Source of the DNA: Bryobacterales bacterium
Lineage (GTDB): Bacteria > Acidobacteriota > Terriglobia > Bryobacterales > Bryobacteraceae
Assembly: GCA_020846745.1 (NCBI GenBank)
Contig: JADLDI010000061.1
Location: 1-64,000 of the forward strand
Reading direction: 5' to 3'
Length of the DNA: 64,000 nt
Shown here: positions 9,001-16,053 of the stretch, one piece after another
Layout of the letters: every line of letters begins with the position of its first letter
How positions within the stretch are numbered: the stretch's first letter is position 1
Position numbers and translations under genes: made by a program
Notes under the pieces: generated by a model
The model's input: only the letters and a program-made list of their open reading frames with translations
Database searches by the model: none
Told to the model about the DNA's origin: nothing

Positions 9001-9388
9001 AAAGCGCGTCGACGGTTTGAATGCGCAGGCGCGCGGGATTGTGCCGAAGCTGCCACCCGTAGCGCGCATCCTGCTCGCCGGCATGCATGGCCAGTTGCAG
9101 GGTGAACCCGTGATTCGCATCGCGAGCCGGCTCGCCGCGCGCCGCGGAATCGAGCGCGTGCAACACACGTTCGCGCATCTCGCCGGCGGCCTTACGGGTG
9201 AATGTAATGGCGAGGATCGACTCCGGATGGCGCACGGCGCCCAGCAGCGCGAGAAAGCGCTGGATGAGCAGCTCCGTCTTACCGGACCCGGCCGGCGCCT
9301 GCACAATAAAGCTCTTTGCCGTGTCGAGCGCCTGGCGGCGAACCAGATGATCGGGCGCGACGGGCGCCGCTCCGGCGGGACGGCTCAT
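6059..9388 (-). CDS. addA: UvrD/AddA-type helicase-nuclease (double-strand break repair)
   Basis: The protein has 1109 residues from the ATG at 9388, which overlaps the stop of the upstream nuclease gene as ATGA; a 21-residue longer frame would run into that gene. It is a superfamily-1A helicase: Walker A APAGSGKTELLIQRF near residue 30, Walker B LLDEAQDTS, GDPMQSIYRF, and the C-terminal helicase motif TIHKAKGLEFD. The last 250 residues form a RecB/AddA-like nuclease, with HVIDRTF, IIDYKTG and the following QLERYG, so the nuclease looks active. With its partner it should resect DNA ends for RecA loading. The arrangement matches AddA-AddB of Gram-negative type. Confidence 0.88.
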   Translation of the reverse strand: MSRPAGAAPVAPDHLVRRQALDTAKSFIVQAPAGSGKTELLIQRFLALLGAVRHPESILAITFTRKAAGEMRERVLHALDSAARGEPARDANHGFTLQLAMHAGEQDARYGWQLRHNPARLRIQTVDALCAGITSRMPWLSRFGGQPQVVEDATELYAEAATRTVELLEDESGLSEAVAQLGLHLDNDLRRLRTMLQVLLARRDQWLRHLGGGIDREELRPQLKRTIELAIEPKLRALRAAVPTDVAISLAKSFQYAGANLGWPECHGLPGTSAEHLHHWHRIADLLLTEKGEWRKSVTVTHGFPAGAKAEKGAMTVLLARLSREETFRQLLCAVCDLPSPTLPERQWEALEALCLILPAAAAQLKLVFLDRRQVDFIEIAEAARRALGTPEVPTDLALYFGERLQHILLDEAQDTSISQMQLLERLVAGWDLNGQRTVFVVGDPMQSIYRFREADVGLFLKLRRQGVRELKLEPLQLIANFRTRPSITEWVNRSFDAIFPAEENVATGAVAYAPSEPTREAARTATVEVHPFFDPDMDLEAVAVADLVEQSRSGRTAILVRARTHAVAIVEELQRRGLPFRAVDLDPLDTRPVVGDLIALTRALLHIADRTAWLAILRAPWCGLPLRDLLEISNTAGRGTILDALSTVSSPAGASPTGTPPLPGRDREGAVFDLFSNTRAGAITQPERIVHLRDTMLRGLARVRRAPLREVVEQTWMELGGPSCLRDDASAEDARRLFSLLERHEQAGELTDVTMLETHAAKLFAQPDPKADGSLEIMTIHKAKGLEFDTVIVPGLGRGPGRDRRPLLRWCEIETEEGSRLLLAPVEAMEDDRDPLYEYLRKLEAEKARHESVRLLYVAATRARERLHLLGHVRQKDGKMYNPFSGSLLELLWPVVRPQFESEFANLKPSLQLGLQFTGLRQTMWRLAAVPRPSAAAPAPEPATPDPSQIADLERAIGTITHGFLDRMARQGIGWWQAMGGAQRSTVIESVAHAHGVPEADLAAVTAQVSRILDSVCLSPRAQWILAPRDSAATELALGAGGNRHVIDRTFIEDGTRWIIDYKTGSGLGYREQLERYGRILFTMEALPVRLGVYFPATDQWEEWALNI

Positions 9389-11919
9389 TCTTCCTCCCGC
9401 ATGGCCTTCTCGTTCAGGCGGCAGAGCGTTTCGAGATGACACCACTGGCATGTCTTGCCCTTATCTTTGGGGTCTACTTTGGACTCGCCATGCATGAAGT
9501 CACGCGCGAGATTTTCGAGCACTGGCCGCCAGGCGGCTACCGTTTCGGCGAAGTTACCCAGCGTCTTCGTACCCGGCGCGACATCCTTGCGTGAGGTCCA
9601 CCCGGCGAACTTCACATTGCCCGCACGGACCTGTCCGAACATGACGCCCGCCAGCGGCTGTTCCGTGCCGACCGCGTACACCGGCAACTGCGGATCGTCG
9701 GGCCGGTCGCCCTTCCATCGTTCGGGCGCAGGAGCCGATGTCTTGTAATCGATCAGCACCAGCGGACCGTCCGCTAACCGGTCCACACGGTCCACGCGCG
9801 TGTCGAGCCGCAATCCCGACAGTTCCACCTGCCGCCGCTGCTCGGCATGCTCAACGGTAAACGGTGCCTCGCGGCCGCGCTCGAATTCAAGCCACGACCG
9901 TGTCAGTTTCTCCAGCCGCTCGCGTTCAAGCGACTGCAAGCGTTCTTCGACCGGCAGTGCTTTTACCGCCTGTTCCACCGCGCGCGCAATCACGTCCGTC
10001 AGTTCCCAACCGCCGATCTGCTTCAGCCGCTCCGAGGTCTTCAACTCCCGCCAGGACGCTTCCAGCACCTGGTGAATCAAATTCCCGCGGGCGCGCGGGT
10101 CGAGCCCCATATCCGGCCGTTCGAGCGGCCGGGCCGCCAGCCGCACTTCCGCAAACGCGCGGAACGGACACTGCGCCTGCAACCTGATCGCGTTCACGCC
10201 GCCTGGCGTGGATGCTCCCGGAATGAGAGCGGGCGCCATCACGTCTTCAAACTCGTCGAGTGCCGCCTGTTGCCGTTGCCACGGTGCGTAGCGAAGTGGC
10301 TCGGCCCGCAAGGGCACGTGCGCAACCAGCGGACTGACCGCGATATCGCGATCGCCATCCCGCGCCGTGTGGCTGAGCACCACTTCCGCCGACGATGCGA
10401 GCAAACGCCGCGTCACCTGGCGCGCATAGTCGAGCGTGCGCGTATTGGCCGCATAGGGCATCTTCCGCTCGCGCGCGAGCGACAGCGGGATAAACGGATT
10501 CACCGTACCGGACGGAGGCCACGACGGCTCGTCGATACCGCCGATCCATAGATGATCGAAGTGCGAGCCGGCGGCTTCGAGGACACCCATCACCTGCACC
10601 GGCTCACCGCGATTCTCCGTTTCAAACTCAACGCTTGCGGCCATCTCGCGTAGCGCGCGCAACGCGGCCGAAGCGGACAGTTCGGGCCAGACAAGATCGA
10701 GTGAGGCGAACTCGTTGAGCAGCAGGTTCCAACGGCGCAGCGTCTGATACTCGTCGCTCGCGAGGCTGGCTTCGCCGGGCCACCGCATGGCGCGGAGCAC
10801 CTCGCGGAACCGTGCCGCCCACAACGACGCCTTCAACCGCTCGCCGCCTTTCGCACCGAGCGGCAACACTGCGCGCAGCCGCTGACGGAACAGAGCCGGC
10901 CCTTGTTCGTCCCGCAGCAGCGACGTGAGCGTGAACGAAGTAATTCCGCGGCGGCGAAGCTCGGCTTCCCACAACGACCGTTGGCTGAACTCACCCGCAT
11001 ACCCGCCAACGTAGGGCGACAGCAACGCGCTGCTGAGCGAGGCAAACGGGACGCGCGAGCCGAGCAGTTCCAGCAGGTTCAGCGCGGCGCTTACCAGGGG
11101 GCGCTCGCGCAGCCGCGGACCTAACGAAATATGGAAATTGCCCGGAATGGCGCTGCGGAACAGCCGGTCGACTGTCGAACGCACCCGGTCGAGCCGCGTG
11201 AAAATCACGCCGATGGCCGCCGTGGGGTGCGCCTTCAGGCGCCGCTGCGCCCAATGCGCCGCGGCTTCCACTTCGGCTTCCATCGCCGGCAACTCCACGC
11301 GGATTGCGTTGCCTGGAGGATCGTGCGGCGGCAACGCCAGCGTCACTGTGCCGCCCGCCGATTCAAGCCGCGCTATGATCTCGCGCTGTCGCGGGGTGAT
11401 CTCTTCAAACCCGGCCATCCAGTAATTGCGCGGGGTAGAGACGTCCAAACGCTCGGCTACGAAATCATCCAGCCGGGCAGGGTCCAGGCGGCCCAGCGCA
11501 TCCACCTGCTTGCGATAGACCTCAGCCCAGTCCCAGAACACGGCCGAATCTTCCTGCGCCTGCCATTCCGAGGAGTTCCACGGCAGCCGCCATTCGTTCG
11601 CCAGCCGCCACGCCTCGCGCGCCAACTGCGCCGCGGCAATCGGGTCGATCAGTCCGTCGGCCCCGGGATAGCGCGTTACGATGCTCTGCCACAGCGCCAG
11701 TTCCTGCCGTGGCGCGAGCAAGGGCAGCGCGTTGCCGGCATAGAGATGTTCGCGCCATTCGCGTTCGATCCAGGCGCTCCAGGGCAGAATGTCGGGGTCG
11801 AGCCAGGCCGCCGATGTCTGTTGCGCGGCGAAGGCCCCGCGAACGGCACGCGCCAGGCGAGCATTGGCAGTGATGATGTGAGCGCCGTCTGCCGCGGCGG
11901 CGAGCAGTTCCGAATGCAC
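9385..11919 (-). CDS. addB: AddB-like PD-(D/E)XK nuclease subunit with probable Fe-S cluster
   Basis: The protein has 844 residues and a GTG start at 11919. It resembles the TIGR03623 'probable DNA repair protein' type that accompanies AddA-like helicases. The N-terminal part is an inactive helicase-like fold. The C-terminal nuclease shows LDTRVDRVD and VLIDYKTS followed by DDPQLPVYA, the PD-(D/E)XK signature with a QxxxY motif. A cysteine in QCPFRAFAEVR before the nuclease and three in TCQWCHLETLC after it reproduce the four-cysteine staple that holds a 4Fe-4S cluster in AddB. It is translationally coupled to the helicase gene. It should nick or degrade one strand during end resection. Confidence 0.82.
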   Translation of the reverse strand: MHSELLAAAADGAHIITANARLARAVRGAFAAQQTSAAWLDPDILPWSAWIEREWREHLYAGNALPLLAPRQELALWQSIVTRYPGADGLIDPIAAAQLAREAWRLANEWRLPWNSSEWQAQEDSAVFWDWAEVYRKQVDALGRLDPARLDDFVAERLDVSTPRNYWMAGFEEITPRQREIIARLESAGGTVTLALPPHDPPGNAIRVELPAMEAEVEAAAHWAQRRLKAHPTAAIGVIFTRLDRVRSTVDRLFRSAIPGNFHISLGPRLRERPLVSAALNLLELLGSRVPFASLSSALLSPYVGGYAGEFSQRSLWEAELRRRGITSFTLTSLLRDEQGPALFRQRLRAVLPLGAKGGERLKASLWAARFREVLRAMRWPGEASLASDEYQTLRRWNLLLNEFASLDLVWPELSASAALRALREMAASVEFETENRGEPVQVMGVLEAAGSHFDHLWIGGIDEPSWPPSGTVNPFIPLSLARERKMPYAANTRTLDYARQVTRRLLASSAEVVLSHTARDGDRDIAVSPLVAHVPLRAEPLRYAPWQRQQAALDEFEDVMAPALIPGASTPGGVNAIRLQAQCPFRAFAEVRLAARPLERPDMGLDPRARGNLIHQVLEASWRELKTSERLKQIGGWELTDVIARAVEQAVKALPVEERLQSLERERLEKLTRSWLEFERGREAPFTVEHAEQRRQVELSGLRLDTRVDRVDRLADGPLVLIDYKTSAPAPERWKGDRPDDPQLPVYAVGTEQPLAGVMFGQVRAGNVKFAGWTSRKDVAPGTKTLGNFAETVAAWRPVLENLARDFMHGESKVDPKDKGKTCQWCHLETLCRLNEKAMREEE

Positions 11920-11995
11920 CCCTATCGTTCTCCGAACACCTGCGCGTGGAACACAGATAGCCGTGTTTCGCGATCTTTACAGGCGTTGTTTTTTC

Positions 11996-12751
11996 TCACC
12001 AGAACCGCCACCACGGCTTCTCCGACGTGTGCGCCGTCTCACGCTCCAGTTCGCGCCCTTCGATGATGGCTTTGGGATTGGTGACGGTTAGCAACTCTGC
12101 TCGAGCTTCTCCCCAGTGCTTGACAACATATTCCCTGGCTTCCGTGAGCACGGGCGGCCGATGCTTGGTATCGTGCGCGTCGCTCGCGACACAGTGCACC
12201 AGGTTGTGCTTCATTAGCGTGTCGCTGAACTGCCTGGCGTGGGCTCCCCAGCGTCCGGTGAACGAGTTGGAGGTCACCTGAATCAGCGCACCTTGTTCCA
12301 CCCACTTCTGTAGATCTTCGAGTTTCTGCTGCAACAGGCGGTTGCGCTCCGGATGCGTGATTACCGGGATCATCCCGTTGTCCATCAAGCGAGCGAAGAT
12401 CTCGCCGGTGGTGGGGAAGATCGCCAAATCCGGAAATTCCACCAGCAGATAACACCTGCCCGCAATGGTGTACTTGCGCGGGTTGGCCAGCGCATCTTGA
12501 ATATTCTCAAAGGAAAGGTGAAAATCGCACGCGCGGTGGATGCGTAGACCTTGGGGTGCGACAGCCTGCAACTCCGCAATACGCGCTGCGATCAGTTCCG
12601 GATCGTATTTGAATTCCGGACTCGCATGCGGACTGGCGACGATATCCGTCGTGCCGTGCTCGTGTGCCATCGCGAGCATTGCCACGCTGTCCTCCAGCGT
12701 CTTGGCGCCATCGTCCACCCCATAAACGATGTGCGAGTGGACGTCTATCAG
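11996..12751 (-). CDS. PHP-family tyrosine phosphatase (CpsB/CapC type), CTG start proposed
   Basis: The family dephosphorylates bacterial tyrosine autokinases of polysaccharide export. The obvious start is GTG at 12718, but that would lose the first metal motif. Reading further up, the frame gives IDVHSHIVYGVDDGAK, the conserved CpsB N-terminus, so the start must be upstream of it. The best candidate is CTG at 12751, eight nt after GAGGAA, overlapping the previous stop as CTGA and giving 251 residues. Other metal-binding motifs are ASPHASPEF, VITHPERN and SDAHDTKHRPP. No kinase or polysaccharide gene is adjacent. Function is well supported, the unusual start less so. Confidence 0.8.
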   Translation of the reverse strand: MIDVHSHIVYGVDDGAKTLEDSVAMLAMAHEHGTTDIVASPHASPEFKYDPELIAARIAELQAVAPQGLRIHRACDFHLSFENIQDALANPRKYTIAGRCYLLVEFPDLAIFPTTGEIFARLMDNGMIPVITHPERNRLLQQKLEDLQKWVEQGALIQVTSNSFTGRWGAHARQFSDTLMKHNLVHCVASDAHDTKHRPPVLTEAREYVVKHWGEARAELLTVTNPKAIIEGRELERETAHTSEKPWWRFW

Positions 12752-13254
12752 ATGAACATTTCCTCGTCTGCAGTGGCTTGAGCGACCGATGGCCGTTTGC
12801 TCCGCAGCAGTTGTTGGAATGCGGCCCGCACCCCAGCGGCAACACCGTTGATTTCCTTTACGGGTTTAAGAACGCCGTTGTTCAACTGCATCACGGTGTT
12901 GTGCACGCGGCCGATGGTGTCGTCTAACACCATTTCCACCCGCTCCATCTGGACCTTGGCCCGGCTGGTGGCTTCACTCAATACTTCATCCACGCGGACG
13001 AGCTGCTTCTGCGCCGAGTCGATCACGCCCACGGCTTTGCCCGACAGATCTTTCCACTGCGCCGTGGTCTCTTCAATGGCCTTGTCTGCCCTGTGCAACA
13101 CAGCTTCGGCTTGGGGGATGAACGCCATCACCTGTTCTTTCAAAGCCTTCATGCTGCGGAACATGCCGAACAGCAGCAATGCCTGAAATACGATGGCGAC
13201 CGCCGCTACAATCACAGCGCCCGCCATCACCATCAAAAGTTGATCCGGGTTCAT
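12748..13254 (-). CDS. Small membrane-anchored coiled-coil protein (DUF948-like)
   Basis: The protein has 168 residues. One N-terminal membrane segment (about residues 8-32, MVMAGAVIVAAVAIVFQALL) is followed by a long amphipathic helical region rich in Glu, Gln, Lys and Val, of the kind found in DUF948/YtxG-like general-stress proteins. The C-terminus ends ADEEMFI. It lies upstream of a YtxH-like gene's region and its stop overlaps the phosphatase start. A structural or stress role at the membrane is likely but not shown. Confidence 0.6.
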   Translation of the reverse strand: MNPDQLLMVMAGAVIVAAVAIVFQALLLFGMFRSMKALKEQVMAFIPQAEAVLHRADKAIEETTAQWKDLSGKAVGVIDSAQKQLVRVDEVLSEATSRAKVQMERVEMVLDDTIGRVHNTVMQLNNGVLKPVKEINGVAAGVRAAFQQLLRSKRPSVAQATADEEMFI

Positions 13255-13290
13255 CCCACGCTCCCAATCCCGTCAGAGTTATTCGAAATA

Positions 13291-13638
13291 TTAGACGCCT
13301 TCGGCCGTGCCGGGTTCCTTCGGCTGTTCGTTGACCACGTCGCGGTAGGCGTTTTTGCCCGCTTCCATCGCGGCCGAGATCTGGTCACGCTGGCGGTTGA
13401 TTGCCGTGCGTCCACGCTCTACATAATCTGTGGCGCTTTCGCGGAGTTCCTCTCCACGCCGGCGCAGGTATTCACCGCTTTCACTGGCCTTGCTCTTCAA
13501 GTATTCGCCACCTTCGGTAGCTTTGCTCTTGATGAGCCCGCGGGTTTCTTCGCCGGACTTGGGCGCAAACAGCACGCCCACGGCGACTCCGATGCCCAGG
13601 CCGAGGAAAAAATACGAAAGCCGGTTGTCGTTTTCCAT
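13291..13638 (-). CDS. YtxH domain protein
   Basis: The protein has 115 residues from the ATG at 13638, which follows GGAG by seven nt; a 15-residue longer frame has no such signal. It shows the YtxH hallmark: an N-terminal membrane helix FFLGLGIGVAVGVLFAPKSG followed by EETRG and a charged helical tail with internally repeated GEYLKSKASESGEYLRRR. YtxH proteins are small, stress-linked and poorly understood. It lies 36 nt upstream of the DUF948-like gene, with which YtxH genes are often paired. Confidence 0.78.
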   Translation of the reverse strand: MENDNRLSYFFLGLGIGVAVGVLFAPKSGEETRGLIKSKATEGGEYLKSKASESGEYLRRRGEELRESATDYVERGRTAINRQRDQISAAMEAGKNAYRDVVNEQPKEPGTAEGV

Positions 13639-13747
13639 GGTTTTCTCCGATCTTTCCGGGCTGAAACACTCCCCCAACAGCAACTTAGAGGGAATGATCC
13701 AGCCGCTGTTTTGAGTGTACTCCAGTATCCTGGGGGTTGGAACCGGA

Positions 13748-14299
13748 ATGCCGATCCGACCGCCCCGGAAACTGACCTCAACCGAGCTGTGGGACTATGC
13801 ACTGTCCGCCCTGTCGCGGCGGGCATTGTCGAGCGGCGAGTTGCGTGTAAAGCTCGAACGCCGCGCCGAAAACCGCGACGACATCCCCCCGATCTTAGCC
13901 CGGCTTAAAGAATCAAAGTACCTGGACGATACACGCTTCGCCGAGTCTTACGCCGAGGCCCGGCTCCATTCGGGGGGCCTCGGCCGCCAGCGAGTAGTTC
14001 GCGACCTGAGGGCCCGCCGCGTCGCACCGGGCCTGGCGGAGCAAGCCGTCACCAATGCCTACGACGGCACCGATGAGGTCGCGCTCATCGAAGATTTCCT
14101 CGCTCGCAAGTATCGCAACAAGAACCTGCCGCAGATGCTGAACGACGAGCGCGAGCTGGCGTCGGTGTTTCGCAAACTGCGATACGCCGGATTCTCGGCC
14201 GGCAATGCGATTCGGGTGCTGAAGCGGTACTCGCGGCAGGCCGATGAGTTGGAGGGGGAAGAGGAAGGGATTGAGCGGGAGGCGGGGGCGGAGGAATGA
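13748..14299 (+). CDS. recX: RecX family regulatory protein
   Basis: The protein has 183 residues from the ATG at 13748; an in-frame ATG at 13715 would add eleven weak residues. RecX binds RecA filaments and limits recombination. Visible features are the helical repeats with ALSRRALSSGELRVKL, the LKESKYLDDTRFAESY motif and GLGRQRVVRDLRARRV, all typical of RecX. The C-terminus is acidic (about 15 residues of Glu, Gly, Ala). recA is not in the window. It sits alone between two minus-strand genes. Confidence 0.88.
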   Translation: MPIRPPRKLTSTELWDYALSALSRRALSSGELRVKLERRAENRDDIPPILARLKESKYLDDTRFAESYAEARLHSGGLGRQRVVRDLRARRVAPGLAEQAVTNAYDGTDEVALIEDFLARKYRNKNLPQMLNDERELASVFRKLRYAGFSAGNAIRVLKRYSRQADELEGEEEGIEREAGAEE

Positions 14300-14314
14300 A
14301 GCTCTATGTTGCGA

Positions 14315-14596
14315 CTACTCGATACTGTCGCGCCTCTGCGTACCTGTTTTCCTACGGTGACGCTCGATGAGTTGGGTTCGCTTGCGCTCCCAATATTCTG
14401 GCGTTATCTCAATTGCTTCGCCGGAATTCAGGCCTTCGAGCAGGAGCGTCTCCAGCTTCTCCTCCGTCCGGCGCTTCTGATCGTCACGGATGAGCGCCCG
14501 TATATATTCGCTTGGCGTACTGAAGCCTGCAGACTCGACCTGACCCTCGACGAAATCTTTCATGGACTTGGGCAGAGAGATGTTCAACGATGTCAT
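14315..14596 (-). CDS. Solitary ribbon-helix-helix antitoxin (ParD-like)
   Basis: The protein has 93 residues from the ATG at 14596; ATG 14608 and GTG 14614 are in-frame alternatives. The N-terminus TSLNISLPKSMKDFVEGQVE followed by TPSEYIRALIRDDQKRR is the DNA-binding ribbon-helix-helix of ParD/CopG-type antitoxins. No ParE or RelE toxin follows: the next gene downstream is recX, convergent, 15 nt away. It is therefore an orphan antitoxin or a repressor. A repeated operator-like array lies just upstream (14625-14676), suggesting autoregulation. Confidence 0.8.
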   Translation of the reverse strand: MTSLNISLPKSMKDFVEGQVESAGFSTPSEYIRALIRDDQKRRTEEKLETLLLEGLNSGEAIEITPEYWERKRTQLIERHRRKTGTQRRDSIE

Positions 14597-14624
14597 GCTG
14601 CTGCTCATGGTCACAGGCTAACAG

Positions 14625-14676
14625 CACCTTCATAAACTGTCAATTCCTGAAGGTGTCGCTTCCTGAAGGTGTCGCT
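14625..14676. promoter_or_regulatory. Operator-like repeat array before the RHH gene
   Basis: A perfect 16-bp tandem repeat TCCTGAAGGTGTCGCT occupies 14645-14660 and 14661-14676. An inverted copy of its core, CACCTTCA, lies at 14625-14632. Three TGAAGGTG half-sites thus sit 30-75 bp upstream of the RHH start, as expected for a cooperative ribbon-helix-helix repressor. Binding is inferred. Confidence 0.55.
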
Positions 14677-14729
14677 CTGCGGCGGGGTGGCAGACGCACC
14701 GCATCCGCCATCCCGCCCCCACACTGCTC

Positions 14730-16031
14730 CTAGAACCCCCGCGGAGTGCGGCGCACCCGGTCACGCGATCCACCGCCGCCCTGCCGTCGCGGGCCTTGAT
14801 ACGTGTAGTCCTTCGGCAACTTCTCCCATTCCGGCGCCGCCAGCCCGTTCAGATCCCACACCACCCGCCCATCGCGTAGCGTCATCTCGGCCCGTAGCCG
14901 CTGGGTGCCCTTCATCTTCGCCCCGAACACGTCGATGAAGCCGAAGTCGCCTTTCTCAACCGACAGCACCGCGATATCCGCACCCGAACCTACCGACAGG
15001 TTGCCCAGTTCCTCGCGCTTGATCTGCCGCGCCGGGGCCCACGTCGATTTCGCAATCACGTCATCCATCGACATGCCCATGTTCAGGAACTTCGACATCA
15101 CGTTCAGCATGTCCTTCATGCCGGCGTTCATCGAGCCGATGTGCAGGTCCGTCGAGATCGAATCGGGCGTCCAGCCCTGCTTCATCGCCGGCGCGGCATG
15201 GCGGAACACAAAGCTGCCACCGCCGTGGCCAACATCGAACAGCACGCCGCGCTTCCGCGCCTGGAACAGGTAATCGCGTACTTTGCCATTTGCGTCAAAC
15301 ATCGGCACCGCCGCCAGGTACATGTGCGTGTACATATCGCCGGGGCGCAATTTCTCGGTTACCAACTGCTCAAACGGGCGCTCGTTCGTGAACCGGCCGA
15401 AATCGACCATCAGCGGCACATTGGCTTCTGTCGCCGCGGCCAGGGCGCGGTCCACGGCGATCCAGTCCGGATGCGCGTAGTGTGCCGTCTTGATGCCCAC
15501 GATGTGCTGCCGGTATTCCTTCACGCGCGCAGCCGTCGCCTTCGGGTCCATATCGTCGATGTTCTGCTCGACGTCCGCCCCGCCGCCCATTCCGGTGCCC
15601 ACGATGTTCAACAGCGCCAGCACGCGCGTTTGCGACCGGTCGATGTTTCGATACTTGAAATACGGAAAACTCTTCCAGCCCGACGAACCTGCGTCAACCA
15701 CGGTGGTGACGCCCGCGCGGAACGTGTGATCGTCAGAGGAAACGGACGACGGTCCCATATACTCGCGGCCATCGCCTGCAAACACGTGTACGTGCAGGTC
15801 GACCAATCCAGGGGTCACATACAGGCCCGTGACATTGACAGTCCTCCTGGCTTTGCTCGCGGGGATGCTTGAGGCAATCTCAGCGATTTTTCCATCTTTT
15901 ATGGCGACGTCGCGGCGCGCAGATATCTGGTTTTTCGCGTCGATGACATGGCCGCCTTGAAGCAGCAGATCATAGTCCTGCGCTAAGGCAACACTGGCCA
16001 GCGCGAGAAAGCAAAGAGCGGTGGATTTCAT
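14730..16031 (-). CDS. Exported amidohydrolase/deacetylase family metallohydrolase
   Basis: The protein has 433 residues with a signal peptide (MKSTALCFLALASVALAQ). It has the composite amidohydrolase fold: N-terminal beta-sandwich (LLLQGGHVIDAKNQIS), metal pair LHVHVF after TPGLVD, a lysine in HIVGIKTAHYAH, later metal histidines in YTHMYL and DVGHGGGSF, and catalytic Asp in ISTDLH. The C-terminal strand SVGSGADIAVL closes the sandwich. Relatives include EF_0837/AHA_3915-like deacetylases and dihydroorotase-like enzymes. The substrate is unknown. The tail is Gly/Arg-rich. It is divergent from the CehA/McbA-like gene with only 22 bp between the starts. Confidence 0.85.
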   Translation of the reverse strand: MKSTALCFLALASVALAQDYDLLLQGGHVIDAKNQISARRDVAIKDGKIAEIASSIPASKARRTVNVTGLYVTPGLVDLHVHVFAGDGREYMGPSSVSSDDHTFRAGVTTVVDAGSSGWKSFPYFKYRNIDRSQTRVLALLNIVGTGMGGGADVEQNIDDMDPKATAARVKEYRQHIVGIKTAHYAHPDWIAVDRALAAATEANVPLMVDFGRFTNERPFEQLVTEKLRPGDMYTHMYLAAVPMFDANGKVRDYLFQARKRGVLFDVGHGGGSFVFRHAAPAMKQGWTPDSISTDLHIGSMNAGMKDMLNVMSKFLNMGMSMDDVIAKSTWAPARQIKREELGNLSVGSGADIAVLSVEKGDFGFIDVFGAKMKGTQRLRAEMTLRDGRVVWDLNGLAAPEWEKLPKDYTYQGPRRQGGGGSRDRVRRTPRGF

Positions 16032-16039
16032 CTCGGGTC

Positions 16040-16047
16040 ATTATAAT
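16040..16047. promoter_or_regulatory. Shared symmetric -10 element between divergent genes
   Basis: The octamer ATTATAAT gives TATAAT on the plus strand (16042-16047) and TATAAT on the minus strand (16045-16040). The plus start codon lies 6 nt and the minus one 8 nt beyond its -10, so both transcripts would be leaderless or nearly so. The -35 regions are weak on both strands. Confidence 0.6.
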
Positions 16048-16053
16048 CGCGGA

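Noticed and set aside
8399..9439. 346-codon plus-strand frame opposite the AddA-type helicase
   Set aside because: It is antisense to the Walker A and N-terminal domains of a clear helicase and shows no domain of its own.
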